A stretch of 64,000 nt of DNA, taken from Candidatus Fibrimonadaceae bacterium. Its GTDB lineage: Bacteria > Fibrobacterota > Fibrobacteria > Fibrobacterales > Fibrobacteraceae. The notes beneath the pieces were generated by a model that saw nothing but the letters and a program-made list of their open reading frames with translations, had not been told where the DNA came from and did no database searches. The stretch lies in the NCBI GenBank assembly GCA_031281345.1, contig JAITFN010000051.1, forward strand, positions 1 to 64,000. The letters are read 5' to 3'. Shown here piece by piece: positions 25,296 to 33,357 of the stretch (positions within the stretch are counted from its first letter, which is position 1; the number at the start of each line of letters is the position of its first letter). Made by a program: the position numbers and the translations under genes.

Positions 25296-25859
25296 TTACC
25301 TCTTTCCTATCAGCGACATAAACTCTGCTCTGGTTGTAGCATTGCTTTTGAATGTGCCAATGAGTTTGCTTGTGAACATTACTGAACCTGTTTTTTTTAT
25401 GCCTCTAATTGTCATGCAAGTATGAACACATTCCATAACAACGCCAACACCCTGCGGCTCAAGGGAGCGGTGAATAAGCTCGGCTATTTGCGTGGTTAGC
25501 CTTTCTTGCACTTGGGGGCGGTGGGCATAAAAATCAACTGCCCGTGCCAGCTTTGAAAGCCCTGCAATTCTATTGCCTGGTACATAAGCTACGTGCGCAA
25601 CACCTGTGAATGGCAAAAAATGATGCTCGCATATACTTGTCACCGGAATATCTTTTAACAAAATCATCTCATCGTATTTTTCAACAAACTGAGTTGCTAA
25701 AATATCTTTCTCATTTTCTTTGGAATCCAACCCGCTTAAAAGTTCCGAATACATTTTTGCCACACGCTCAGGCGTTTTAAGCAAACCTTCTCTATTTGGG
25801 TTTTCTCCCAAACCCTCTAAAATAAGTCTAAATCCATCTTCAATCTTTTTTATGTCCAC
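25296..25859 (-). CDS. folE: GTP cyclohydrolase I
   Basis: Enzyme of 187 residues converting GTP to 7,8-dihydroneopterin triphosphate, the first step of folate synthesis. Zinc ligands are seen in SICEHHFLPFTG and in ECVHTCMTIRG, and the substrate-binding GLSKLARAVDFYAHRPQVQERLT is complete. The length is normal. It starts at GTG 25859 with AGAGGAG about 10 nt upstream; the ribosome site lies inside mlaF, which it overlaps by 20 nt. The later steps of the pathway are not in the window. Confidence 0.95.
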   Translation of the reverse strand: MDIKKIEDGFRLILEGLGENPNREGLLKTPERVAKMYSELLSGLDSKENEKDILATQFVEKYDEMILLKDIPVTSICEHHFLPFTGVAHVAYVPGNRIAGLSKLARAVDFYAHRPQVQERLTTQIAELIHRSLEPQGVGVVMECVHTCMTIRGIKKTGSVMFTSKLIGTFKSNATTRAEFMSLIGKR

Positions 25860-26598
25860 TATTGCTTTCTCCTCTAGTGAAGAACTCCCTCACTTCTTCT
25901 ATATCGCTTTCCAGTCCGGTTTTCAAGTCGGAATCCAAAAGAACATTTCCGGTTTTCAAAAATAGAATTTTATTTGCTATTGTTTTAATGGAATCCAATT
26001 CGTGAGTAACTATCAAAACCGAGAGTTTTAAGTTATCTCTCAAAAACAGCAAAAGGTCGTCTAAGGCACGGCTTGTGACGGGGTCAAGTCCTGCGCTCGG
26101 CTCATCGCAAAAAAGGAGTTCGGGGTCTAGGGCTATTGCTCGCGCTAACGCCGCTCGCTTTTTCATTCCGCCGCTGAGTTCGCTAGGCAATTTATCTATG
26201 GCGTGGAGCATATTCACTTTTTCCAAGCGGCTTGCCACCATATCCCTAACTTCTGATTCTGGAGTTTTTGGGCGGTGCAAGCGAATTGGCAGGGCAACGT
26301 TTTGAAAAACCGTTAGTGAACTCAGTAACGCACCGTTTTGAAATAAAACCCCCATGCGTTTTTGTACAGAAAGTGGAACTTGCTCTTTACCAGCTTTTAA
26401 TCTTGTGCCTAAAATTTCTATTTCGCCAGCCATTGCTTTTTCAAGCCCAAGAATATTATTCAAAAGCGTGGATTTTCCGCAACCAGATGTTCCCAAAATA
26501 GCTCTGATTTCTCCTTGTTCTTGCGAAAAGGAAATGTTTTGCAGAACTATTTTTTTCCCATAGCCTGCTTTTAAGTGAGAAACAGAAAGAACTGGCAC
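25840..26598 (-). CDS. mlaF: ABC transporter ATPase, MlaF/Ttg2A type (lipid transport)
   Basis: ATPase of 252 residues belonging to the Mla/MCE phospholipid-trafficking class. Walker A GTSGCGKST, Q-loop LFQNGALLSSLTV (the Mla-typical FQ.GALF-like version), signature LSGGMKKRAALARA and Walker B LLFCDEPSAGLDP are intact. The start is GTG 26598. No Shine-Dalgarno is seen; TACTTT ends 7 nt before the GTG, so the message is probably leaderless. An MlaC-like gene lies 2.5 kb away on the other strand (29043); MlaD and MlaE are not in the window. It is the first gene of the mlaF-folE-leuD-GT2 run. Confidence 0.88.
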   Translation of the reverse strand: MPVLSVSHLKAGYGKKIVLQNISFSQEQGEIRAILGTSGCGKSTLLNNILGLEKAMAGEIEILGTRLKAGKEQVPLSVQKRMGVLFQNGALLSSLTVFQNVALPIRLHRPKTPESEVRDMVASRLEKVNMLHAIDKLPSELSGGMKKRAALARAIALDPELLFCDEPSAGLDPVTSRALDDLLLFLRDNLKLSVLIVTHELDSIKTIANKILFLKTGNVLLDSDLKTGLESDIEEVREFFTRGESNSGHKKD

Positions 26599-26604
26599 AG
26601 GGGG

Positions 26605-26627
26605 TAAAGTAGAAATTTTCTATCTTA
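26605..26627. promoter_or_regulatory. Bidirectional leaderless promoter, mlaF / DUF4160
   Basis: A 23-bp near-palindrome: left arm TAAAGTAGAAA, centre T, right arm TTTCTATCTTA (9 of 11 positions symmetrical). On the plus strand TATCTT (26621-26626) ends 7 nt before ATG 26634. On the minus strand TACTTT (26611-26606) ends 7 nt before GTG 26598. Neither gene has a Shine-Dalgarno sequence. Confidence 0.6.
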
Positions 26628-26633
26628 TATATA

Positions 26634-26936
26634 ATGCCTAGCATATTTGAGTATTTGGGAATTATATTTTATTTTTTCTCTAATGAGCATGAGCCTATTC
26701 ATGTTCATGCTAGGAATGGAGAATTTGAAAGCAAAGCCGAATTTTATATAAAAAATGGTAAAATAACGGAAATTAAAATAAAAGAAGTCATTGGCAAGCT
26801 ACCACTTAAAGGTGTAAAATTAAAAGATTTTAAGAAGTTTTTGAGTATTTATGCAGATAAAATAGTAGCTAAATGGGTGGATTATTTTATTTATCATAAA
26901 AAAGTTTCTTTTGAAAAAATAGAGGTTCGTTTATGA
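26634..26936 (+). CDS. DUF4160 protein, candidate partner in a two-gene module
   Basis: A 100-residue protein with the DUF4160 hallmark: MPSIFEYLGIIFYFFSNEHEPIHVHARNGE, where the E-H-x-P-x-H-x-H-A cluster resembles a metal or catalytic site. The rest is Lys-rich and helical. The message starts directly at the ATG (leaderless promoter). The stop overlaps the DUF2442 gene by 4 nt. DUF4160-DUF2442 pairs are common, mobile and often predicted as toxin-antitoxin-like modules, but I know of no settled biochemistry. Codon use is more AT-rich than in the neighbours, consistent with recent acquisition. Confidence 0.75.
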   Translation: MPSIFEYLGIIFYFFSNEHEPIHVHARNGEFESKAEFYIKNGKITEIKIKEVIGKLPLKGVKLKDFKKFLSIYADKIVAKWVDYFIYHKKVSFEKIEVRL

Positions 26937-27217
26937 AAATAACTATAGAATACAGTAATAAAAAGCAAATTCCAATAAAGATTGTGTCGGCTAAATATAA
27001 GAATAATTATATTGTTGAATTAGTTTTTAGCGACAATAGCAAAAAGGCGGTTAGATTTGGTTCTTTCCTCAAGAAATCTATACACCCACTAATTCGTAGT
27101 TATTTGAAAGAAGATAGATTTAAAAAATTTCATATAGATAGCGGAAATATTGTTTGGGGTAAAAACTGGGACTTGGTTTTTCCCATAGAACAACTATATA
27201 GCGGTAAAATAGTCTAA
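26933..27217 (+). CDS. DUF2442 protein, partner of DUF4160
   Basis: A 94-residue Lys-rich protein whose middle part (IVELVFSDNSKKAVRF) and end (FKKFHIDSGNIVWGKNWDLVFPIEQLYSG) match the DUF2442 pattern, in which a W-x-x-x-x-D-L-x-P-E/I-like block is conserved. It overlaps DUF4160 by 4 nt, so both should be made in fixed ratio. DUF2442 proteins are small, possibly DNA-binding, and appear beside toxin-like genes. Family assignment is by pattern; function is unknown. Confidence 0.72.
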   Translation: MKITIEYSNKKQIPIKIVSAKYKNNYIVELVFSDNSKKAVRFGSFLKKSIHPLIRSYLKEDRFKKFHIDSGNIVWGKNWDLVFPIEQLYSGKIV

Positions 27218-27231
27218 ATTTACCACCTCAA

Positions 27232-29046
27232 ATGCAAGACATTCGCAACATAGCCATTCTCGCTCACATAGACGCAGGCAAAACAACGCTTTCGGAGCGG
27301 ATTTTGTGGACTGCGGGAAAAATTTTGCGACCCGGAAATGTGGAAGACGGGCTTGCCACAATGGATTATTTGCCCGAGGAAAAAGCAAAAGGGATAACCA
27401 TAGAAGCGGGCATTTCGTATTTTGAGTGGAGGGATATTTGGTGGAATTTGATAGATGCACCCGGGCATATAGATTTTGGAATGGAAGCAGATACCGCTTT
27501 GCAAGCCGCAGACGGAGCGGTTTTGGTGGTCTCTGCACTTGATGGAATTCAGCCTCAGACTTTTGCGGCTTGGGAAAAATTGAAATTGCTGAACAAACCC
27601 TGCATTATATTTTTCAACAAAACAGATTTGCCAGAGTCGCGTTTGGAAGAGAGTTTTTTGGAAATAGAGGAGCAGTTTGGCGTTAAACCTTTGCTTATGA
27701 ATTGGCCTGTGAAAAACGAAGGCGTTTGGGATGTTTTGAGCGGATGTTTTTTGAAACACAATGCAGAGGGCAAAGAGGATATCTTTGATTTTACAGAAGA
27801 AAAAGAGGAAATGGAAAATTACCGGAGAGAAGCCTGCGAAGCGGCATCACTTGCAGACGATAAAATTTTAGAAAAAATGCTTGCTAAGAAACAGGTGGAA
27901 ACATCCGACTTGCTTGCCGGTTTACAAAAATTGTTCTGCGAAAAAAAACATATTTTGTGTTATGCAGGGTCTGCAAAAAAAAATATAGGAATTCGCTCGC
28001 TTTTGAATGGGATTTCTTTTTTCATAAAACCGCAAACTATAATGAGCAAGGAATTAGGGCAAGTTATACGCTATCGCTTTTTTAGTGGTATAGGCGAAGT
28101 TGCCATTTTCAAGAGTTTTAAAAAATTGCCGCGTAGCAAATTCCCAAGCGGACTAAAGTTTTACCGCATTCACGCCCAAAATTTGAGCGAAGTTCAGGAA
28201 ATTTTTTGCGGAGATATTTATGCGATAAAGGGAATGGAGCATAAAAAAACAGGGGACTATACACCTCTTTTGCAAATGAGAATTGAATGTTTAAAGGCTA
28301 AAGACTGGGAAGCGACAAATGCAGCTTTAAAGAGCATAGAGCGTACAGATAATTCGGTGAAAGTTTCGGATAACAGCGATGGTTCTTGGACCTTGCACGC
28401 TATGGGTGCGGTTCAGTTTGATTTTATTTTGTCTAGATTAAAAAGGGAATTTCGCTCTGAGGTTAGAGCAGGGGAGCCAAGCGTTGAGTTTAGGGAAATG
28501 CTTTCCAAAAAATTAGAGGCTACCCAGAATTTTTGCCAAATTGGAGATACAAGCGTAAAAATTTCTCTTTCTGCTGAACCTAATTCCTCAGGCTTTGCCG
28601 TTGAAGGCTCTGAAAAAAAATGGAGAGATGTGATAATATCTGCTCTTGATGAATTTTGCCAATCTGGGGTTTTGGGCAAAGGCTCTCTTTGGAATGTTAA
28701 ATTTATTTTGCATAAATTTGAGGTACAAGGTAGTTCGCAAGCCGTGATAAAAAAAGCCTGCCTTGATGCGGCAAAAATGCTTGTGGAGCCGAGTTCCGTG
28801 CAAATTTACGAACCTTGGGTTAATTTAACAGTTCAATGCCCAAGCCTTTTTGCAGGCACGGTTACAAGCGATTTGCTCTCTCGTGGCGCAAAAATAATAA
28901 ATAGCGATGGAGACGGCAAAAAAGCCCGTTTTTATGCAGAAGCTCCACTCAGCAAACTTGCTCGCTACACAACAGAACTCCTCTCCATAACCAAAGGAGG
29001 GGGGAATTTTTTTCTACATTACCTCAAACATAAGGAGTTTTTATGA
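27232..29046 (+). CDS. Elongation factor G-like translational GTPase (EF-G/Tet(M) superfamily paralogue)
   Basis: GTPase of 604 residues, about 90 shorter than standard EF-G. G1 AHIDAGKTT, G2 GIT, G3 DAPGH and G4 FFNKTD are intact, so GTP binding is expected. Later parts recall EF-G domains II-V (VRAGEPSVEFREML corresponds to the domain III/IV border), but sequence is divergent and the G' insertion is reduced. It resembles ribosome-protection or EF-G2-type paralogues more than the housekeeping factor; which one cannot be told by eye. TAAATT lies 11 nt before ATG 27232 without a Shine-Dalgarno. The stop overlaps mlaC by 4 nt, and an mlaC promoter lies in its 3' end. Confidence 0.8.
   Translation: MQDIRNIAILAHIDAGKTTLSERILWTAGKILRPGNVEDGLATMDYLPEEKAKGITIEAGISYFEWRDIWWNLIDAPGHIDFGMEADTALQAADGAVLVVSALDGIQPQTFAAWEKLKLLNKPCIIFFNKTDLPESRLEESFLEIEEQFGVKPLLMNWPVKNEGVWDVLSGCFLKHNAEGKEDIFDFTEEKEEMENYRREACEAASLADDKILEKMLAKKQVETSDLLAGLQKLFCEKKHILCYAGSAKKNIGIRSLLNGISFFIKPQTIMSKELGQVIRYRFFSGIGEVAIFKSFKKLPRSKFPSGLKFYRIHAQNLSEVQEIFCGDIYAIKGMEHKKTGDYTPLLQMRIECLKAKDWEATNAALKSIERTDNSVKVSDNSDGSWTLHAMGAVQFDFILSRLKREFRSEVRAGEPSVEFREMLSKKLEATQNFCQIGDTSVKISLSAEPNSSGFAVEGSEKKWRDVIISALDEFCQSGVLGKGSLWNVKFILHKFEVQGSSQAVIKKACLDAAKMLVEPSSVQIYEPWVNLTVQCPSLFAGTVTSDLLSRGAKIINSDGDGKKARFYAEAPLSKLARYTTELLSITKGGGNFFLHYLKHKEFL
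29008..29020 (+). promoter_or_regulatory. Putative internal promoter of mlaC
   Basis: TTTTTTC followed by TACATT (29015-29020) lies inside the 3' end of the EF-G-like gene, 22 nt before the mlaC ATG, with AAGGAG between. The element is identical to the one before pilT. Confidence 0.5.
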
Positions 29047-29630
29047 AAAAATCAATTTTACTTTCTCTTTTCGCTTGCGTTTCGCTTTTTGCTGCGCAAG
29101 ACCCTGTTGCTTTGCTAAAACAAAACGATGTGGAATTGCAAAAAGAGCTTAAAAAAAAGAGCCACACACCAAAAGAAATAGAGAGAATCAAATTTTTGAG
29201 CAGCGGGCTTTTTGATTTTGCTAAAATGGCAGAGCGCAGTTTGCCCAAAAAAACTTTAGATACAGTTTCTGCGGCGTTAAAGGCGGAATTTGCCAAGGAA
29301 TTTCAACGAATGGTTGAGAACTCAAGTGTTAATAAATTCAAAAACACAACATTTACCTCACCAGATTCCACTGTTTACGAGGCACCCAAATACAAAAAAG
29401 ACGGTGCAGAAGTTGAGGTTTCCATACATTCTTGGAGCAAGGGCAAAGATATGCTTATGGTTTACAAAATGGAAAAGGCAGGGGAGTCTTGGCGTGTTTG
29501 GGATTTGGTTATAGACGATCTTTCCACTACCCGCAACTATCAAGACCAATTCAAAAGCATTTTGGAAACAAAGAGTTTTAAGGAATTGATCAAGACCGTG
29601 AAAGATAAAGCAGATGAATATGCAAAATGA
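29043..29630 (+). CDS. mlaC: MlaC-like periplasmic phospholipid-binding protein
   Basis: Periplasmic protein of 195 residues with a signal peptide (MKKSILLSLFACVSLFAA). The body matches the MlaC/Ttg2D family: FDFAKMAERSLP, a helical LKAEFAKEFQRMVENS, and the late GESWRVWDLVIDDLSTTRNYQDQF, where the W-x-V-x-D-x-x-I-x-x-x-S-L block is diagnostic. MlaC ferries lipids between the inner-membrane MlaFEDB complex and the outer-membrane MlaA; the ATPase gene mlaF is 2.5 kb away on the other strand. AAGGAG precedes the ATG. It overlaps the next gene by 4 nt. Confidence 0.85.
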   Translation: MKKSILLSLFACVSLFAAQDPVALLKQNDVELQKELKKKSHTPKEIERIKFLSSGLFDFAKMAERSLPKKTLDTVSAALKAEFAKEFQRMVENSSVNKFKNTTFTSPDSTVYEAPKYKKDGAEVEVSIHSWSKGKDMLMVYKMEKAGESWRVWDLVIDDLSTTRNYQDQFKSILETKSFKELIKTVKDKADEYAK

Positions 29631-30217
29631 AATTTCGCATAGCTTTTTCTTTTTCTAAAACGGAGCGTAAATTTAGGCTTCGTTTTTGGAAATGGGATAT
29701 ATGGAATATCGATTCTGCTCAGGAATATGAAAATGTTAAAAACGATTTGAGCAAGGCAGGCTTTTTGTCTTCTAATGACACGGGTGAAAAAGATTCTGAC
29801 GGTGGCAAACTTTTGCTTCAAGCACTTTTTGAGCCTGGGGTTGAGGGCCGAATTTGGAAAGCCAGCCAAAGATTCACCAGCAGGGCAATAAATATATTTT
29901 CTGTTAGTTTTGAAAATCTTGAGATTAAAGGAACTTTGGGCGACCCTTTTTACGATTCAATAGCCCTTGGAATGTCTAATGGTTGTTATTTTCCAAATTG
30001 GGAAGATGAGAATGGGAACTGGAGTACAAAAGGCGAAATTATTTTGAACACAAAATTTTTCCCTTCTGTTTATTTTGCATTTAGCGTTATTTACGAAACC
30101 ATTGTTTTTCTTTTTCTTTTGTGGCGTGGCACAAAGACTGCAAAAAAGAATCCAAACGGCGAGAATTTTGGTTCTATTCGCAGATGGATTTTCTTAAAGA
30201 CAAGAGAAGCCCTGTGA
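29627..30217 (+). CDS. DUF2953-like protein of unknown function
   Basis: A 196-residue protein with a basic N-terminus, a central acidic stretch (DTGEKDSDGG), a strand-rich region with EIKGTLGDPFYDSIALGM, and one hydrophobic segment near the C-terminus (about 150-170). The G-x-x-G-D-P block recalls DUF2953 membrane-associated proteins, but the match is weak and I give no function. It overlaps mlaC by 4 nt and the following amidohydrolase by 4 nt (GTGA), so it is part of the same operon. Confidence 0.55.
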   Translation: MKFRIAFSFSKTERKFRLRFWKWDIWNIDSAQEYENVKNDLSKAGFLSSNDTGEKDSDGGKLLLQALFEPGVEGRIWKASQRFTSRAINIFSVSFENLEIKGTLGDPFYDSIALGMSNGCYFPNWEDENGNWSTKGEIILNTKFFPSVYFAFSVIYETIVFLFLLWRGTKTAKKNPNGENFGSIRRWIFLKTREAL

Positions 30218-30978
30218 AGCCCGTTTTTGTGAACGCCCATTGCCATTTGGAGCTGACGAATTTGGCAGGCAAAATGCCAAAGAACAAACCCTTCTTTGAA
30301 TGGCTCTCAGTTCTTCGCAAAGAGGTGGAAAACTGGACAAAAGAGGATTACCAAGCGAGCTACTTAAAAGGATTGGAACTTTCATCAAAAGCAGGCACCA
30401 GCATAATTTACGATGTGGGAAATCAAATGTCTGAACCAGAGTTTTCAGGATTTACAAAGTTATATTCTATGCACGAAATAATAAAACAGCCTCTTCCGGA
30501 ACCCTGCACTCCGCATTCAATTTATGCTACTCCGCCGGAGCTTGTTAGGGAGGCTGTAAAATCCTGTGTTAAGGCTGGAATTCCTTGGAGCATTCACTTG
30601 GCGGAATTTGATGAGAGTGATAGATTTTGTGATTTTTTGGATATTTTCAAGGGGGAGCAGGAGTTTGTTAGGAATGGGCTTATTATTCACGGGAATTTTT
30701 TAAAAGAGGGGGATTTGGCATTTATGGCAAAAAACCATATTGCCCTTGTGCATTGCCCAGAGAGCCACGAGTGGTTTGGGCATAAAGACCCCGAATTTGA
30801 GATGTGGAAAAAGAGCGGAGTAGATATTTGCATTGCAACAGATAGCCTTGCTTCTGCCACTTCTTTAGACCTTATGGAGCAGGTAAAAACGCTATTTCGG
30901 CGCTACCCAAAGGCTTTTACCCACAAAGAGGCTATGGCGGCGATTACAACCGTGCCGGGAAAATATTTCTATATTTAA
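30214..30978 (+). CDS. Amidohydrolase-family protein (metal-dependent deaminase/hydrolase)
   Basis: Compact amidohydrolase of 254 residues, shorter than the usual 400 or more because the N-terminal beta-sandwich is missing. Metal ligands of the TIM barrel are visible: NAHCHLE (HxH), IHLAEF, IIHGNF and IATDS, in the order found in the MtaD/SsnA/guanine-deaminase group. I chose GTG 30214, which overlaps the previous stop as GTGA and puts the HxH motif near the N-terminus as is usual; ATG 30184 in the same frame lacks a ribosome site. Substrate unknown; a purine, pterin or related amine is plausible for this group. Confidence 0.75.
   Translation: MKPVFVNAHCHLELTNLAGKMPKNKPFFEWLSVLRKEVENWTKEDYQASYLKGLELSSKAGTSIIYDVGNQMSEPEFSGFTKLYSMHEIIKQPLPEPCTPHSIYATPPELVREAVKSCVKAGIPWSIHLAEFDESDRFCDFLDIFKGEQEFVRNGLIIHGNFLKEGDLAFMAKNHIALVHCPESHEWFGHKDPEFEMWKKSGVDICIATDSLASATSLDLMEQVKTLFRRYPKAFTHKEAMAAITTVPGKYFYI
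30963..30975 (+). promoter_or_regulatory. Putative promoter of the Ser-rich lipoprotein gene
   Basis: ATATTTC followed by TATATT (30970-30975) overlaps the stop codon of the amidohydrolase gene, about 50 nt before ATG 31025. Confidence 0.45.
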
Positions 30979-31024
30979 ATTGGGGATAGTTTGAAGTTTG
31001 GGAAAGCCAATGCAGGGGGTTTGT

Positions 31025-32083
31025 ATGGCAAAAAAACTTGGTTCATTTCGCATATTGTCTTATACCTTATCGGTACTAGCAACTGTCGTTTTTATCGTTG
31101 CTTGCGGTGACGGCGTTCCCGATATACTTGCTGATTTTAGGCAAAACGTGGATGTTTCGGAAAACGAAATGAGGGATAAAATAGGAGATGTTATGGAAAA
31201 ACAACCAGAACCTCCTCAACCGCCACCACCTCTTTCAAGCAACGTTGGTGGTGAAGAAAGCAGTGATTCCGGCTCAGGTGATAAGTCAAGCAGTTCAAAC
31301 TGGGAACAACCCTCTAGTACAAGCCCTGGAGTCTCAAGCCAAAGCAATGCGGAATCAAGCAACTCAGCAGAACCTTCAAAATATACCCTTGAATGCAATA
31401 TTCTTCCTGCTAATTCCACATTCCCATCTGGTACTAAAATTCTTGAAGAAAAGAGACCTGAAGTAAAATGCAAAGTGATAGAGAGTGGTGCAGTTATTAC
31501 TTTAGATGAAAAAGTAGATGTTTTTAGTTGGACTAATGATCCTCCGTGGTATGCTCCGTATGTGGGAACTTATGATAACATTTTGGTTAAGATAAGTAGA
31601 TCTGGCGGAACAAAAGAATGCAATAATATGGAAGTTAAATGCAACGGCACCATAACAATAACCGGCCCCAGCAGCAGCAGCAGACCACCCACGCCAAGCA
31701 GTAATAGCACACCTAGCAGTAGCAGCAGATCAAGTAGTAGTAGCGTAGCAAGCAGCAGTAGCAGAGCCGCCAGTAGCTCTAGTGCAGCACAAAACGGAAG
31801 TGGAGACTATTGTTACTATGGGGAGGGAAATTGCCATAAAATGCCCACTGGCGATAATTGTGCTAGCGGTGTATTAGTTACTAGTTGCAGCAACCCTACA
31901 GTAAAGTATTGTGATTATGGAGTTTGTACAAATGGAAATAAGTGGGATTGTGCGAGTGGAGGTTGTTATATAAAACCTTCTGGTGGATGTGGTGGCTCTG
32001 GTTTTACTGAAGTAACTACATGCCCAAGCGATCACCTTCCGCCATGTGGTAAAAATCCAGATGGTGCTGGATGTAAAGATTAA
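31025..32083 (+). CDS. Ser-rich lipoprotein with Cys-rich C-terminal region
   Basis: Lipoprotein of 352 residues; ATG 31025 with GGGG upstream is preferred over an in-frame TTG at 30998. Lipobox Cys in FIVAC. Two low-complexity linkers rich in Ser (about 75-115 and 215-255; the second alternates Ser runs with Arg, Ala, Pro and Thr) separate three regions. Such poly-Ser linkers are characteristic of Fibrobacter surface and cellulolytic proteins. The last 95 residues hold about a dozen cysteines in short repeats (CYYGEGNCHKMP, CDYGVCTNGNKWDCASGGC), suggesting a disulfide-rich binding module. No catalytic domain is recognised. Its stop overlaps that of convergent pepP. Confidence 0.75.
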   Translation: MAKKLGSFRILSYTLSVLATVVFIVACGDGVPDILADFRQNVDVSENEMRDKIGDVMEKQPEPPQPPPPLSSNVGGEESSDSGSGDKSSSSNWEQPSSTSPGVSSQSNAESSNSAEPSKYTLECNILPANSTFPSGTKILEEKRPEVKCKVIESGAVITLDEKVDVFSWTNDPPWYAPYVGTYDNILVKISRSGGTKECNNMEVKCNGTITITGPSSSSRPPTPSSNSTPSSSSRSSSSSVASSSSRAASSSSAAQNGSGDYCYYGEGNCHKMPTGDNCASGVLVTSCSNPTVKYCDYGVCTNGNKWDCASGGCYIKPSGGCGGSGFTEVTTCPSDHLPPCGKNPDGAGCKD

Positions 32084-33357
32084 CCCTCAATATCCTCAAT
32101 CTCTTTTGGGATGCTAGCAGATAAATTCTCGCATCCCTTTTCTGTTATCAGCAGGTCGTCTTCTAAGCGAATGCCAATATCTTCTTTGTATAGAATTCCG
32201 TCTATTTTCATCTCAAAATGCCCATAAAGACCGGGCTCGTTTGAAATGAGCATATTTGGTTCCAAAGGGTTTTCCATATAGCTTCTGTTTGGCGAACCCT
32301 CGTGCACAATATCTCCTATCAAATGGCTAATGCCGTGCGGTTTCACTTTATAGCAGCGCTTCATTTTGCCGCCTCGTTTTGTAAAACGCTCTGCCAAAAG
32401 TTCTTCTAAAAAATGCCAAGCGTCTTTGCCCAAATCACTTAAAATTAAGCCTGCTTTAACGTTTTTTTCGTGAAATTTTTGAGTATCCAAAACAATATTG
32501 TAAAGCAACTTTTGCAAAGGGTTGAATTTTTTGCTCGCGGGAATTGTACGCGAAATATCGCAGCACACTGCGTTATAGCGGCAACCGAAATCCAAAAGGA
32601 TTAAATTATCGCTTTCAATAGCGGAGTCCCTCTTTGCATAGTGCAGGGTGCAGGCATTTTTCCCCGCAGCCACAATGCTCGGGAATGCCAGACCGTTATT
32701 TGTTTGAGAAAGCATCGCACAGTCAAGCTTGGCAGCCAATTCGCGTTCATTTTTGCAGCTTGAAATTTGGGATAAAATTTTTAAAAAAGCCTCTTTTGCA
32801 ATCACTTGAGCCTTTTTAGCAAGGGCAATTCTCTCTGGTTCCAAAATAACCCTTTGTGCAAGGTGAATTCTAGAAATATCCTTCACTTCTAATTTGTGGC
32901 GGCGCAATTTATTTATTATAGTTTTGTTTGAATAAATGTGTTTTTCTTTTAGGCTTGCAATTCGTTTTTTAAACCAAGGATTAAATTCTTCTAGAGGCAA
33001 AATTGTTTCAATACCTGTTATTTTTTTTATATGTGTACTCGGCAGTCCTAACCTTGTCCCATTCCAAAATTCTTTTTTTGCATCTTTTTCTTTCAAAAAT
33101 AAAATTTCCTGTTTTTGTTTGTTTGCAAAAGGGTCTAAAACCAAAATTGCTCCGCTTTGGTTTATACCCGTTAAATACAAAAATTCTGGATTTTGGCAAA
33201 TTCTATCTTCACTCTCTTTTTCAACAGAGGCGTAAACACATAGCGAATCTAAGTTTTTTAAGTGTTTTTGCCTTCGTTTCGCATAAAAGAGGGGAGCTTC
33301 GCTCTCAAATCCTTCTGAGAGGAAAACTTGGGAATATGTTTTAAAGATATTTTCCAT
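32080..33357 (-). CDS. pepP: Xaa-Pro aminopeptidase (M24B)
   Basis: Aminopeptidase P-like metalloenzyme of 425 residues releasing N-terminal residues before proline. The N-terminal AMP_N domain (about 10-150) includes FLYLTGINQSGA. The pita-bread catalytic domain shows the five metal ligands in LLDFGCRY, CDISRT, HGISHLIG, SNEPGLY and IRLEDDLL. Start ATG 33357 overlaps the 3' end of the transporter gene by 100 bp. The overlap is supported by TAAATT 6 nt before the ATG (context TTTCTAAATT) and by the family-typical N-terminus; no Shine-Dalgarno is seen. Confidence 0.92.
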   Translation of the reverse strand: MENIFKTYSQVFLSEGFESEAPLFYAKRRQKHLKNLDSLCVYASVEKESEDRICQNPEFLYLTGINQSGAILVLDPFANKQKQEILFLKEKDAKKEFWNGTRLGLPSTHIKKITGIETILPLEEFNPWFKKRIASLKEKHIYSNKTIINKLRRHKLEVKDISRIHLAQRVILEPERIALAKKAQVIAKEAFLKILSQISSCKNERELAAKLDCAMLSQTNNGLAFPSIVAAGKNACTLHYAKRDSAIESDNLILLDFGCRYNAVCCDISRTIPASKKFNPLQKLLYNIVLDTQKFHEKNVKAGLILSDLGKDAWHFLEELLAERFTKRGGKMKRCYKVKPHGISHLIGDIVHEGSPNRSYMENPLEPNMLISNEPGLYGHFEMKIDGILYKEDIGIRLEDDLLITEKGCENLSASIPKEIEDIEG

